From positions 1-8,722 of the forward strand of contig CAZVNJ010000076.1 in assembly GCA_964628985.1 (NCBI GenBank): a DNA stretch of 8,722 nucleotides. The letters run 5' to 3'. The translations under genes were made by a program, and so were the position numbers. Origin of the DNA: SURF-43 sp964628985 (lineage in GTDB: Bacteria; Chloroflexota; Dehalococcoidia; UBA2979). The notes beneath the pieces are model-generated. The model saw only the letters and a program-made list of their open reading frames with translations, searched no databases and was not told where the DNA came from. Of the stretch, positions 1 through 6,775 are shown piece by piece. Each line of letters begins with the position of its first letter. The stretch's first letter is position 1.

Positions 1-406
1 GCAGGTAGTTGATCACCACGTGGGTGTTGGTGTCCTTGAGGATCTTCACGATGTCTGAGGTCTGGCCTGGTGCCTTCGTGATCACCTGCGAGAGGTACTT
101 GCCGATGCCGTCGTGTGTCATCCCGCGCTCGACCTTCACGCCGGTCGCCGGGACGTCCGTGAACTTCAGCGTGTTGTTCTGGCCCGAGAAGATGGCCTCC
201 GACAGGTCCTTGCCGACCTTCTCGACGTCGACGTCGAAGGCAGCGGTGAAGTTGATGTCGCGGATGTGGTAGCCACCGAGCACTGGGTGCATCAGGCCGG
301 GGATCTCGTCCCCTGCTTCCGCGTTCTTGTAGTACTCGACGCCCTGTACGAACGATGAGGCGCAGTTGCCGACGCCGATGATGGCGACATTGATCTTTTC
401 AGCCAT
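1..406 (-). CDS. ino1: myo-inositol-1-phosphate synthase, N-terminal part (runs off the left edge)
   Basis: The first 135 residues are present, from ATG (complement of 404-406); the rest lies beyond base 1. The enzyme converts glucose 6-phosphate to inositol 3-phosphate using NAD, the entry point to phosphatidylinositol and other inositol compounds in the cytoplasm. Translating the complement gives MAEKINVAIIGVGNCASS, with the Rossmann NAD-binding GxGxxx loop at residues 11-16, followed by FVQGVEYY, PGLMHPVLGGYHIRDI, AAFDVDVEKVGKDLSEAIF and a GIGKY segment. All of these match the short actinobacterial/archaeal-type Ino1 rather than the longer eukaryotic form. An AAGGA ribosome site lies eight bases before the ATG. 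The gene is divergent from a LysR-type regulator across a 135-bp gap, so it is the obvious candidate target. Family assignment is firm; the choice of inositol product in this organism is unknown. Confidence 0.93.
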   Translation of the reverse strand, partial: MAEKINVAIIGVGNCASSFVQGVEYYKNAEAGDEIPGLMHPVLGGYHIRDINFTAAFDVDVEKVGKDLSEAIFSGQNNTLKFTDVPATGVKVERGMTHDGIGKYLSQVITKAPGQTSDIVKILKDTNTHVVINYL

Positions 407-541
407 GGGGTGAGTCCTTCCGTTCCGGCGCCGCCGGGGGGCGGCCGCTCGGGGGGTGTTCCGGGGATGTGGGACTAGCGTGCACCCTGTAGCATCCATC
501 CGTCCAGTCGAAACATACGATATGATTCATAAGTAAGACAG
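407..541. promoter_or_regulatory. Divergent ino1 / lysR intergenic region
   Basis: This 135-bp gap must contain the start signals of both divergent genes. Most of it (about 420-510) is very GC-rich and shows no convincing sigma-70 box. The exception is the AT-rich island at about 511-540, next to the lysR start. The ino1 side has an AAGGA ribosome site and two CCGGAAC copies in the ino1 sense. For ino1 I cannot identify a clear -35/-10 pair; TATCGT and TATGTT hexamers in the island are only weak -10 candidates. Its regulatory role is inferred from the divergent layout and the typical habits of LysR regulators. Confidence 0.6.
521..531. promoter_or_regulatory. Palindromic operator candidate overlapping a -10 box
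   Basis: TATGATTCATA is an 11-bp palindrome with a single central base (TATGA-T-TCATA). The overlapping CATA-CGA-TATG at 514-524 is a second short inverted repeat. TATGAT (521-526) is also a five-of-six match to the sigma-70 -10 box for lysR; no good -35 is visible. LysR-type proteins usually bind dyads of the T-N11-A kind and often repress their own promoter. The arms here are close to that but not an exact T-N11-A site. If TATGAT is used, transcription would start near 533 and give a leader of only about nine bases with no ribosome site before the ATG at 542. Confidence 0.45.
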
Positions 542-1429
542 ATGGAAGAAGACGCCCTCCCGCTCAATCTCCACCTCCACCACCTCGCCTACTTACGCGA
601 GGTGGAGCGCAGCGGCACGTTCACCGCTGCGGCCCGTCGACTGCACATTTCCCAGTCCGCCCTCTCCCAGGCACTCGCGGAGTTCGAGAGACGCCTCGGC
701 GTCCCCCTGTTCGAGCGAGACGGCCGCCGCCGAGCGCTGACCGAGGCGGGGAGGGAGGCTGCCCGGTTCGCCTCGGAGGTACTGGGACGGGCGACCGAGT
801 TGCGCGCCTGGGCGGACGCTCGGCGGGCCGGTGGCTCGGGGACCCTCGCCGTGGGGATGATCGATGCCGCGTCGCTCTACGTCCTGCCGTCCGCCGTCGC
901 TGCATTCCGCGTCAGCCATCCTGGGGTCGAACTCAGGGTCGTGGTGGACACCACCGAGGCGCTGCTGGACCGATTGCTCCGGTTCGAGGTCGACCTCGCG
1001 GTAGTCGTCGGGCCGGTGGCTTCCGGATTCGATGTCGTCGAGGTCGCGCGAGAGCCCTTGCGACTCTACGGGCCGCCCGGAGAGCCAGCACCGGGGCCGG
1101 ATTCCGAGTGGATCCTCTACCCGGGGGGGTCGCACACCCGTGCCGTCATTGACGCGGCACTCGCCTCGCGGCGGATCTCGCCCCGAGTGACGCTGGAGTC
1201 CAGCAACCCGCAGGTCCTGCGACAGCTCGTCGCGCTTGGCTTTGGTTGGAGCGTGCTGCCGGAGCGCGTCGCGGAGGACGGCGAGCAGCCGCTCCGGCCG
1301 TCCGGAGAAACGTTGGGCGAACGCGCGCTGCTGGGGGTGCGGCGGCTGGGCGCGCCGCCGGATGCGCGTGCGGAGGCCTTCCTCGCGCTAGCGGTGGCGG
1401 CCGGGACGGCCGCCGGGTGTGACGCCTAG
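542..1429 (+). CDS. LysR-family transcriptional regulator
   Basis: A 295-aa protein of normal LysR length. The N-terminal winged helix-turn-helix is plain at residues 25-65: GTFTAAARRLHISQSALSQ, then LAEFERRLGVPLFERDGRR and LTEAG. The effector-binding, periplasmic-binding-protein-like domain begins near residue 98 (GTLAVGMIDAAS) and continues to about 285, including the typical VDLAVV segment and the GFGWSVLPE stretch near 233-241. It is expected to bind DNA as a tetramer and respond to a small ligand, which cannot be told from sequence. ATG at 542 is the only sensible start: there is no in-frame alternative before the helix-turn-helix. No Shine-Dalgarno precedes it. The gene is divergent from ino1, suggesting control of inositol synthesis, but this is inference. 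Its TAG stop overlaps that of the convergent 48-aa gene. Confidence 0.93.
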   Translation: MEEDALPLNLHLHHLAYLREVERSGTFTAAARRLHISQSALSQALAEFERRLGVPLFERDGRRRALTEAGREAARFASEVLGRATELRAWADARRAGGSGTLAVGMIDAASLYVLPSAVAAFRVSHPGVELRVVVDTTEALLDRLLRFEVDLAVVVGPVASGFDVVEVAREPLRLYGPPGEPAPGPDSEWILYPGGSHTRAVIDAALASRRISPRVTLESSNPQVLRQLVALGFGWSVLPERVAEDGEQPLRPSGETLGERALLGVRRLGAPPDARAEAFLALAVAAGTAAGCDA

Positions 1430-1572
1430 ACCGGCGCCTTCACCAGTTTCGACATCCGCGTGCCGCAGACCGGGCAGGGGGCCTGCATGGCCGTCTTCCC
1501 GTTCTTCAGGGTCACCTGCTGCGGAGTCTCCAGGTCACGCATGGCCCGGCATTTCAGGCAGTAAGCCTGCAT
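1426..1572 (-). CDS. 48-aa double-CxxC zinc-ribbon-like protein (DUF5679-like)
   Basis: The protein begins MQAYCLKC and has two CxxC pairs: C5-x2-C8 and C33-x2-C36 (CPVCGTRM), the pattern of a small zinc ribbon. The middle (VTLKNGKTAMQAPC) and overall length match, from memory, the DUF5679 family of tiny proteins common in Chloroflexota and Actinobacteria. No function is established that I know of. A longer reading to ATG at 1641 is possible, but ATG at 1572 is chosen because a near-perfect AAGGAGGT ribosome site sits seven bases upstream and the conserved family sequence starts there. It has its own promoter candidate (1612-1641), though read-through from truB, 87 bp upstream, is possible. 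It overlaps the lysR stop by four bases, CTAG supplying a TAG to both strands. Confidence 0.85.
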   Translation of the reverse strand: MQAYCLKCRAMRDLETPQQVTLKNGKTAMQAPCPVCGTRMSKLVKAPV

Positions 1573-1579
1573 CGGTACC

Positions 1580-1587
1580 ACCTCCTT
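1580..1587 (-). promoter_or_regulatory. Strong ribosome binding site of the 48-aa gene
   Basis: The complement reads AAGGAGGT, a near full-length anti-Shine-Dalgarno match, seven bases before the ATG at 1572. It is the strongest ribosome site in the window, decides the start of the short protein, and suggests high translation. Confidence 0.85.
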
Positions 1588-1611
1588 GTGTGCTGAGGTT
1601 CCGATGGCCGG

Positions 1612-1641
1612 TAAGTACGCTCCCCGCAAGCCGCCTGTCAA
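1612..1641 (-). promoter_or_regulatory. Candidate sigma-70 promoter for the 48-aa gene
   Basis: On the minus strand a perfect TTGACA (complement of 1636-1641) is followed after 18 bp by TACTTA (complement of 1612-1617). The -35 is ideal but the -10 is poor (two of six). A start near 1605 would give a leader of about 33 bases carrying the strong ribosome site. Placement between truB and the small gene supports it. Confidence 0.4.
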
Positions 1642-1659
1642 CCAATGCGGCGGGCAGCG

Positions 1660-2601
1660 TTATGACACCGCGGAGGGTGCGATCGATGTCTCCGGAGGGA
1701 ACACCCGGAAGGGGTGCCAGGCCCCGAGCACGCTCGAGGGCGTCAGGAGCGCGATCAAGGTGCCGTCCGGTGCATAGGCGCGGACCCGGGTCGCACCCGG
1801 CGTTGCGACATAATCATTCGCGACGAGGGATACATCGAGGCCCTGCCGGCACCGCGTCGCCTGCGAGGCCGTCAGGTTCACCACGGGCCAGTCTTCCAGC
1901 ACGACATCTGGCGGCAGGACAATCGCCGAGCCTTCCCCTGCGTCCAGGCGGGCGACGGCCTCCTCCAGTGCGATCGCTGTCTCAGCCACGAAGGGGCCCA
2001 CCTGTGTCCGCCTGAGCCCTGCAAGGTGGGCGCCCGTGCCGAGCAACGCACCAAGGTCGTGTGCCAGGGAGCGCACGTAGAAGCCCTTACCGCAACGCAC
2101 GTCCAGGTGCAGCACCGGCCTCGAGGGCTCGCTGCGGTCGAGGGAGAGGATGTCGAGGGCATAGGTCACGACCGGGCGCGCCTCGAGTGTGAGGGGGTCG
2201 CCCCGGCGGGCGGCCCGGTACGCGGGCACACCGGCACGTTTCACGGCCGAATAGGCGGGAGGCACCTGCATCTGCTCGCCAAGGAACCCGGCGAGCGCTT
2301 CGCGCATCCGCGCCTCGTCAACCCCGGAAGCGTCTCGTGCTGCGAGAACTTCACCCTCCACGTCGTACGTGTCCGTCTCTACGCCGAAGAGGATCGCCGC
2401 CGTGTACCGCTTGCGCGCGCCCACGAGCTCGTCGACGAGCCGGGTCGCCTCGCCCACCGCGATCGGGAGCACCCCCGTTGCGTTCGGGTCGAGCGTGCCG
2501 GCGTGGCCCACCTTTTTGGTCCGGGCCGCGCGACGGATCCGCCGGACTACCTCGAACGAGGTGATCCCCCGGGGCTTGTCGACGTTGATGAAGCCGCGCA
2601 T
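1660..2601 (-). CDS. truB: tRNA pseudouridine(55) synthase TruB
   Basis: A 313-aa protein that isomerises U55 to pseudouridine in the T-loop of tRNAs. The catalytic motif GHAGTLDPNATGVL is at residues 32-45, with Asp38 the expected nucleophile. Other family blocks follow: KRYTA (64-68), QVPPAYSAVK (112-121), GKGFYVRSLAHDLG (171-184) and LRRTQVGPF (196-204). The C-terminal part, about 240-302, looks like the PUA-type RNA-binding domain (RCRQGL, VRAYAPDGTLIAL). The start at ATG 2601 gives the usual MRGFINVDKPRGITS opening. It lies 12 bases after rbfA, behind a weak GGCGGG ribosome site, so it is probably cotranscribed and translationally linked. No T-tailed terminator follows the TAA. Identification is secure. 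Confidence 0.97.
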   Translation of the reverse strand: MRGFINVDKPRGITSFEVVRRIRRAARTKKVGHAGTLDPNATGVLPIAVGEATRLVDELVGARKRYTAAILFGVETDTYDVEGEVLAARDASGVDEARMREALAGFLGEQMQVPPAYSAVKRAGVPAYRAARRGDPLTLEARPVVTYALDILSLDRSEPSRPVLHLDVRCGKGFYVRSLAHDLGALLGTGAHLAGLRRTQVGPFVAETAIALEEAVARLDAGEGSAIVLPPDVVLEDWPVVNLTASQATRCRQGLDVSLVANDYVATPGATRVRAYAPDGTLIALLTPSSVLGAWHPFRVFPPETSIAPSAVS

Positions 2602-2613
2602 GCGCCCGCCTGC

Positions 2614-2985
2614 CTATGGCGTCGGCAGGTCGCGACCGTCTGAGCGGGCGACGTCGCGCAGAAGACTGGTGATGCGGTCCGCCTCAGCCATGCGCGCGTC
2701 GCGCGTGAAGTGCAGGCGGGGCACGCGGCGGATGTGCAGCTGCTTGCCGAGTTCCCGGTGCAGGAACGGCTCGACTCGCCCCAGCGCCTCCATGGCGGCC
2801 TCTGCCTGCTCCTCGTCGCCCAGCACAGATACGCCGACCTTGGCGTGGGCGAGGTCAGGCGTGACCTCCACGCCGGTGAACGAGAGGATCACGCCCTGCA
2901 GCGCGGGATGCTTCACACGGCGGTTGACCAGGTCGGCGATGGCAGCCTGGAGCACATCACCGACTTTCTCGGTGCGACGGGTCAG
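2614..2985 (-). CDS. rbfA: 30S ribosome-binding factor RbfA (probable CTG start)
   Basis: A 123-aa protein with the single KH-like RbfA fold, which binds 16S rRNA helix 1 during late 30S maturation and cold adaptation. Family blocks are RRTEKVGDVLQAAIADLV at the N-terminus, the VTPDLAHAKVGVSVLG strand region (41-56), and LHFTRDARMAEADRITSLL near the end. The frame is open further upstream, but only over the infB coding region. There is no ATG, GTG or TTG before the conserved RRTEKV. The best start is CTG, complement of 2983-2985, which overlaps the infB TGA as CTGA and follows a GGAGCAGGT ribosome-site-like stretch. A GTG at residue 11 (2955) would remove conserved sequence. The length fits the family (about 120 aa). 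Product is secure; the start codon is inferred. Confidence 0.9.
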   Translation of the reverse strand: MTRRTEKVGDVLQAAIADLVNRRVKHPALQGVILSFTGVEVTPDLAHAKVGVSVLGDEEQAEAAMEALGRVEPFLHRELGKQLHIRRVPRLHFTRDARMAEADRITSLLRDVARSDGRDLPTP

Positions 2986-4769
2986 CGGACCTGCTCCAGG
3001 TGGTACGTCACGATCTCGTCGCCTTCTTCGAACGAGTCGAAGTTCGAGACGATGATGCCGCACTCCAGGCCGGCCGCCACCTCTCGGACATCCTCGTTGA
3101 CGCGCTTCAAGGACTCGATCGTGCCGTCGTGCAGAACCTCGCCCTTGCGACGGACGCGGCAACGCGCGCCGCGGACCGCGGCTCCCTCCCGCACATACGA
3201 GCCGGCGATTGAATTCCGGCGGCTGACGCGGAAGATCTGGCGCACCTCGATGACGGCGTCCTGTCGCTCCTCGAAGATGGGCTCCAGCAGGCCCTGAACC
3301 GCCTTCTCCACGTCCGCGATGATGTCGTAGATGATCCGGTACTCCCGGACCTCCACCTTCTCGCCGTCCGCGAGGCGGCGGGCACTCGGTTCCACGCCCG
3401 AGTTGAAGGCGATCACGACGGCCTTTGCCGCCACCGCGAGCTGCACATCCGACTCGGTTACGGACCCCACGGCTGCGTGGATCACGCGCACGCGCACATC
3501 CGGCAGCGTGAGGTCCTCCAGCGTCTTTACCAGTGGCTCCACAGAGCCGTGCACGTCTGCCTTGAGCACGAGGTTGAAGTCCGTGACGGAGCCCTTGCGG
3601 ATCTCACCGAACAGCGAGTCCAGCGTGACCGCGCCCCGCCCTTCCTCGCCGGCCACCAGGCGCCGGCGGCGCTCCTCCACCTCCGCGCGCGCGACCTTCT
3701 CGTCCTTTCGGATTTCGAAGCGCTCACCCGACGCCGGGACATCGTCCAGGCCGAGTACCTCGACAGGGGTGGACGGACCGGCCACCTTCAACTTCTCACC
3801 GGAGGCTGAAGTCATGGCCTTGACGCGGCCCACGGACATCCCGGCGATGACGGTGTCGCCGATGCTCAGCGTGCCGGTCTGCACCAGGAGCGTGGCCACC
3901 ACGCCGCGATGACGGTCCGTCTTCGCTTCCAGCACGACGCCGCGGGCCGGCTGGTCCGCCCTCGCCGTGAGCTCCTGCAGGTCTGCCACGAGCAGTACGT
4001 TCTCCAGCAGGTCGTCGATGCCCTCGCCCTTGATCGCCGAGGTCGGCACCACGATCTGGTCTCCGCCGTACTCCTCGGGGACCAGCCCAATCTCCATCAA
4101 CTGCTGCTTGGCTCGGTCCGGGTTCGCGTTGTTCGCATCAATCTTGTTCAGCGCGATCACGAGCGGCACGCCGGCGGCACGCACGTGGTCAATCGCCTCA
4201 CGCGTCTGCTGCATGACGCCGTCGTCCGCCGCGACCACCACGATCGCGACGTCTGTAACGCGGGCCCCGCGGGCGCGCATCTGGGAGAACGCCTCGTGGC
4301 CGGGGGTGTCGATGAAGGTGAGCAGCCGCCCGTCCGGTGCAGTCGCCTGGTACGCACCGATGTGCTGGGTGATGCCGCCAGCCTCGCCGGCCGCGACGTT
4401 CGCGCGGCGGATGCGGTCGAGCAGGGTCGTCTTGCCGTGGTCGACGTGGCCGAGGACGGTGATCACGGGGGGACGCGGCTGTAGTCCCTCCCCTTCGTCC
4501 ACGATCCGCAGCGAGGTGCTGACGGCATCTGACTCGGCCACGGCCTCAGGCGCCTCCGCGGCCTCGGGGGCCTCTTCCTCGGGCGCGAAGCCCAGGTCAG
4601 AGGCGACGATCGCCGCGGTGTCGAAGTCCACGACCTGGTTGATCGTGGCCATCACGCCGTTCTTCATCAACTCTTTGATCACGTCGATCGGTGTCACGCC
4701 GAGTAACTCGGCGAGGTCCGCGACCACGATGGCGTCCGGAATCCGGACGACTTGCTGCTGGTTGGTCAT
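2982..4769 (-). CDS. infB: Translation initiation factor IF-2 (short form)
   Basis: A 595-aa GTPase that delivers initiator fMet-tRNA to the 30S subunit and promotes subunit joining. Residues 1-60 hold the IF-2 N-terminal subdomain (IVVADLAELLGVTPIDVIKELMKNGVMATINQ), followed by a short acidic/Ala linker (62-80). The G domain shows G1 GHVDHGKT (107-114), switch II DTPGH (154-158), NKID (208-211) and SAIKG (244-248). Domain II onwards is complete, including KADVHGSVEPLVKTLE and the C-terminal tRNA-binding barrel with RVSRRNSIAGSYVREG. The long repetitive N-terminal extension found in enterobacteria and actinobacteria is absent. The ATG overlaps the ylxR stop as ATGA, with a GAGG site seven bases upstream, indicating translational coupling. 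The 3' end overlaps rbfA. Confidence 0.98.
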   Translation of the reverse strand: MTNQQQVVRIPDAIVVADLAELLGVTPIDVIKELMKNGVMATINQVVDFDTAAIVASDLGFAPEEEAPEAAEAPEAVAESDAVSTSLRIVDEGEGLQPRPPVITVLGHVDHGKTTLLDRIRRANVAAGEAGGITQHIGAYQATAPDGRLLTFIDTPGHEAFSQMRARGARVTDVAIVVVAADDGVMQQTREAIDHVRAAGVPLVIALNKIDANNANPDRAKQQLMEIGLVPEEYGGDQIVVPTSAIKGEGIDDLLENVLLVADLQELTARADQPARGVVLEAKTDRHRGVVATLLVQTGTLSIGDTVIAGMSVGRVKAMTSASGEKLKVAGPSTPVEVLGLDDVPASGERFEIRKDEKVARAEVEERRRRLVAGEEGRGAVTLDSLFGEIRKGSVTDFNLVLKADVHGSVEPLVKTLEDLTLPDVRVRVIHAAVGSVTESDVQLAVAAKAVVIAFNSGVEPSARRLADGEKVEVREYRIIYDIIADVEKAVQGLLEPIFEERQDAVIEVRQIFRVSRRNSIAGSYVREGAAVRGARCRVRRKGEVLHDGTIESLKRVNEDVREVAAGLECGIIVSNFDSFEEGDEIVTYHLEQVR

Positions 4770-5062
4770 GCGCGCGCCTCAATGTCCTCGTCCGCCCCTG
4801 GGGCGGTGAATCGTCCTGCATAGGCGCGGAGCGCCTCACGGTCAGCCTCCAGCAGGGTCACCCGGAGCGCCCCCTGGAGCGCCCCCGCGATGCCTCGCTG
4901 CCAGCAGGCGGCCGAGGGGTGCAGGTAGGCGCCCCGGCCGGGGGCCTTACCTCGCTCGTCCACCTCCACACGGCCTTCGGCCGTGCGTACCACTCGAATG
5001 AACGAGGACTGGTCGCCTTCCCGGCGGCACGCAACGCAGGTGCGTTGTGGCCGAGGCCGCAT
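4766..5062 (-). CDS. ylxR: YlxR/DUF448 family RNA-binding protein
   Basis: A 98-aa protein of the YlxR family that sits between nusA and infB in many bacteria. Family marks are RTCVACR at residues 7-13 (a C9-x2-C12 pair), the signature GRGAYLHPSAAC at 42-53, and the basic/hydrophobic C-terminal helix. Members are described as nucleic-acid-binding proteins, with a reported regulatory role and RNase P interaction in some Gram-positives; the role here is unknown. The frame is open further upstream over nusA, but ATG at 5062 is chosen because family sequence starts there and a GGAGG ribosome site is close upstream. It follows nusA by 22 bases and its TGA overlaps the infB ATG. Confidence 0.93.
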   Translation of the reverse strand: MRPRPQRTCVACRREGDQSSFIRVVRTAEGRVEVDERGKAPGRGAYLHPSAACWQRGIAGALQGALRVTLLEADREALRAYAGRFTAPGADEDIEARA

Positions 5063-5084
5063 GCGGCCTCCGCTCGCCGGGCGG

Positions 5085-6734
5085 TTACTCGTCGTCCTCG
5101 TACCCACTCTCGTCGTCCTCGATGAGGTCGTCGCCGTGCAGCGCCGCCTCGATCTCCTCCTCGTCGAATTCGTCCAGTACTCGGCGGCCGCTTCCGCCGC
5201 CGCCGCGCTGCGGCGGCTGCGGGCGAGTGCTGCGGACGGGCGCCACTGGACCGCCTCGGCCGCCACGGCCGCCTCGACGGCCGGCTGCCGCACCGCGGCG
5301 ACGTTCTTCCTCTTCCTCGTCCACCACCAGGTCGCGGATGTCCTCGCCGAAGCGCAGGCCGCCCGGCTGGGCGGGAGTCCGAGGCCGGACGGGCGCCACC
5401 GGTGCGACCACTTCGGCCGCAGGCGCTACGGGCTCTGCCTCTTCCTCGACGAACTCGGCCATGACCTCCTGCTCCGGGGTCAGGCGGATCTCCTCCGCGC
5501 GGCGTTCGGCCGGCCGCGGAGCCTGGGCCGCGCGCTCGCCCGGCAGCCCGGGGCGGGCGTACAGAGCCTGCGACGGTGCGACGGCGTCCGACAAAGGCGC
5601 GGCCGCAGTTGTGGCTGCCGCTCGACCCGGGATCGGGATCGCCTCCATGTTCGGCTCTGGCGGCGGATAGAAGTCCTCCCCGGCGGCGATCAGCGCCGAC
5701 TCGCCGCGGATGTCGATCCGGCGTCCCGTGAGCTGCGCGGCCAGGCGGGCGTTCTGGCCCTCCTTGCCGATTGCCAGGCTCAACTGCTTGTCCGGCACGG
5801 CGATGTACGCCGTGTTCGTCTCCCGGTCGATGCGGATCGAGACAACCTCAGCCGGAGACAGCGAGTTGGCCACGTAGGCCTCCTCCACCGGGTCCCAGCG
5901 GATCACGTCGATGCGCTCGCCACCGAGTTCGTTGACGATGTTCTGGATGCGCGAACCGCGCACACCCACGCACGCGCCGATCGGGTCGATCCCGTGCTGG
6001 CGCGAGATCACCGCGATCTTCGCCCGGTGTCCGCCGTCGCGGGCCATGCCCATGACCTCGACCACGCCGCGCGCGATCTCGGGCACCTCCAACTCGAACA
6101 GGCGCTTCACCAGCGCAGGGTTCGAGCGGGAGACCACGACCTGCGGGCCCTTCGAGGCCTTATAGACTTCCTTCACGTACACACGGAGCCGCTGGCCCAC
6201 GCGGTAGTGCTCCGAGCGCACCTGCTCGGCTGCCGGCAACACAGCCTCGGTCCGGCCGAGGTCAAGGATCACCTGCCGGCGTCCACCTTCTACACGAAGC
6301 ACGGTGCCTGAGACGAGTTCGCCCTCTTTGCCCGTGAAGTCCTCAAAGACGGACTCACGCTCAGCCTCGCGGAGCCGCTGCAGCACAACCTGCTTGAGGG
6401 TCTGCGCCGCGATGCGCCCCGCCGGGGCAGCCGCGACTTCCTCCTTGATCACATCACCTGGGCGCTTCCCCGGGAATCCCATCTGCGCTGCGCGCTCCGG
6501 GGAGACCTGGATCTCGTCGTCCTCGATGTCGTCGTCTGGCGTCACCGTGTAGAGGCGCCAGGCCTCGATGTCTCCGGTGTCCCGGTTGATCTTCACCTCG
6601 ACATCTGCGTATTGCAGGTCGTCCTTCTTCAGCGCAGAAGCCATCGCTGCCTCAACGGCAGCGAAGACCGTGTCCGAGTCGAGGTTCTTCTCAGCCGACA
6701 GTTGACTGATCGCGAGGACGAATTCGTTTTTCAT
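5085..6734 (-). CDS. nusA: Transcription termination/antitermination factor NusA, with long disordered tail
   Basis: A 549-aa protein that binds RNA polymerase and nascent RNA, modulating pausing and intrinsic termination. Residues 1-125 are the polymerase-binding N-terminal domain (opening MKNEFVLAISQLSAEKNL). The S1 domain spans about 138-203 (GELVSGTVLRVEGGRRQVIL), KH1 about 220-285 (GACVGVRGSRIQNIVNELGGE) and KH2 about 290-350 (AIGKEGQNARLAAQLTG at 321-337). Past residue 355 the chain is low-complexity: Ala/Pro-rich, then Glu-rich (428-433, 473-477), an RRGGRGGRGG run at 486-495, and an acidic end in which 17 of the last 29 residues are Asp or Glu. The enterobacterial AR repeats are not evident. 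An AGGTGG ribosome site precedes the ATG. It is the first gene of the cluster; no rimP lies upstream. Confidence 0.98.
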   Translation of the reverse strand: MKNEFVLAISQLSAEKNLDSDTVFAAVEAAMASALKKDDLQYADVEVKINRDTGDIEAWRLYTVTPDDDIEDDEIQVSPERAAQMGFPGKRPGDVIKEEVAAAPAGRIAAQTLKQVVLQRLREAERESVFEDFTGKEGELVSGTVLRVEGGRRQVILDLGRTEAVLPAAEQVRSEHYRVGQRLRVYVKEVYKASKGPQVVVSRSNPALVKRLFELEVPEIARGVVEVMGMARDGGHRAKIAVISRQHGIDPIGACVGVRGSRIQNIVNELGGERIDVIRWDPVEEAYVANSLSPAEVVSIRIDRETNTAYIAVPDKQLSLAIGKEGQNARLAAQLTGRRIDIRGESALIAAGEDFYPPPEPNMEAIPIPGRAAATTAAAPLSDAVAPSQALYARPGLPGERAAQAPRPAERRAEEIRLTPEQEVMAEFVEEEAEPVAPAAEVVAPVAPVRPRTPAQPGGLRFGEDIRDLVVDEEEEERRRGAAAGRRGGRGGRGGPVAPVRSTRPQPPQRGGGGSGRRVLDEFDEEEIEAALHGDDLIEDDESGYEDDE

Positions 6735-6775
6735 GGTCCACCTGGGGCCAGCCGGGGAATGGAGGCGGTGCCAAC

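Noticed and set aside
9..358. Two short plus-strand open frames at the left edge
   Set aside because: They lie opposite the clearly conserved Ino1 N-terminus on the minus strand.
593..1135. 180-codon minus-strand open frame opposite lysR
   Set aside because: Shadow of the LysR coding sequence, Arg/Pro-rich with no motifs and no ribosome site.
1622..1659. GC-rich inverted repeats (CCGCC / GGCGG, GCCGC / GCGGC) after the truB stop as an operon terminator
   Set aside because: Short arms, long loop, no T-run, and the region overlaps the TTGACA promoter candidate; termination here is not supported.
1714..2643. 309-codon plus-strand open frame opposite truB
   Set aside because: The minus strand holds a full-length TruB with catalytic motif; the plus frame has no family features.
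4983..6311. 442-codon plus-strand open frame opposite nusA
   Set aside because: The opposite strand encodes an unmistakable NusA with S1 and KH domains; the plus-strand translation is His/Arg/Asp-rich with no family motif, as expected for a GC-rich shadow frame.
6767..6772. TTGGCA just after the nusA leader terminator as a -35 box for a promoter inside the leader
   Set aside because: At 17 bp spacing the -10 position reads CTGGCC, so no promoter is credible between the hairpin and nusA.
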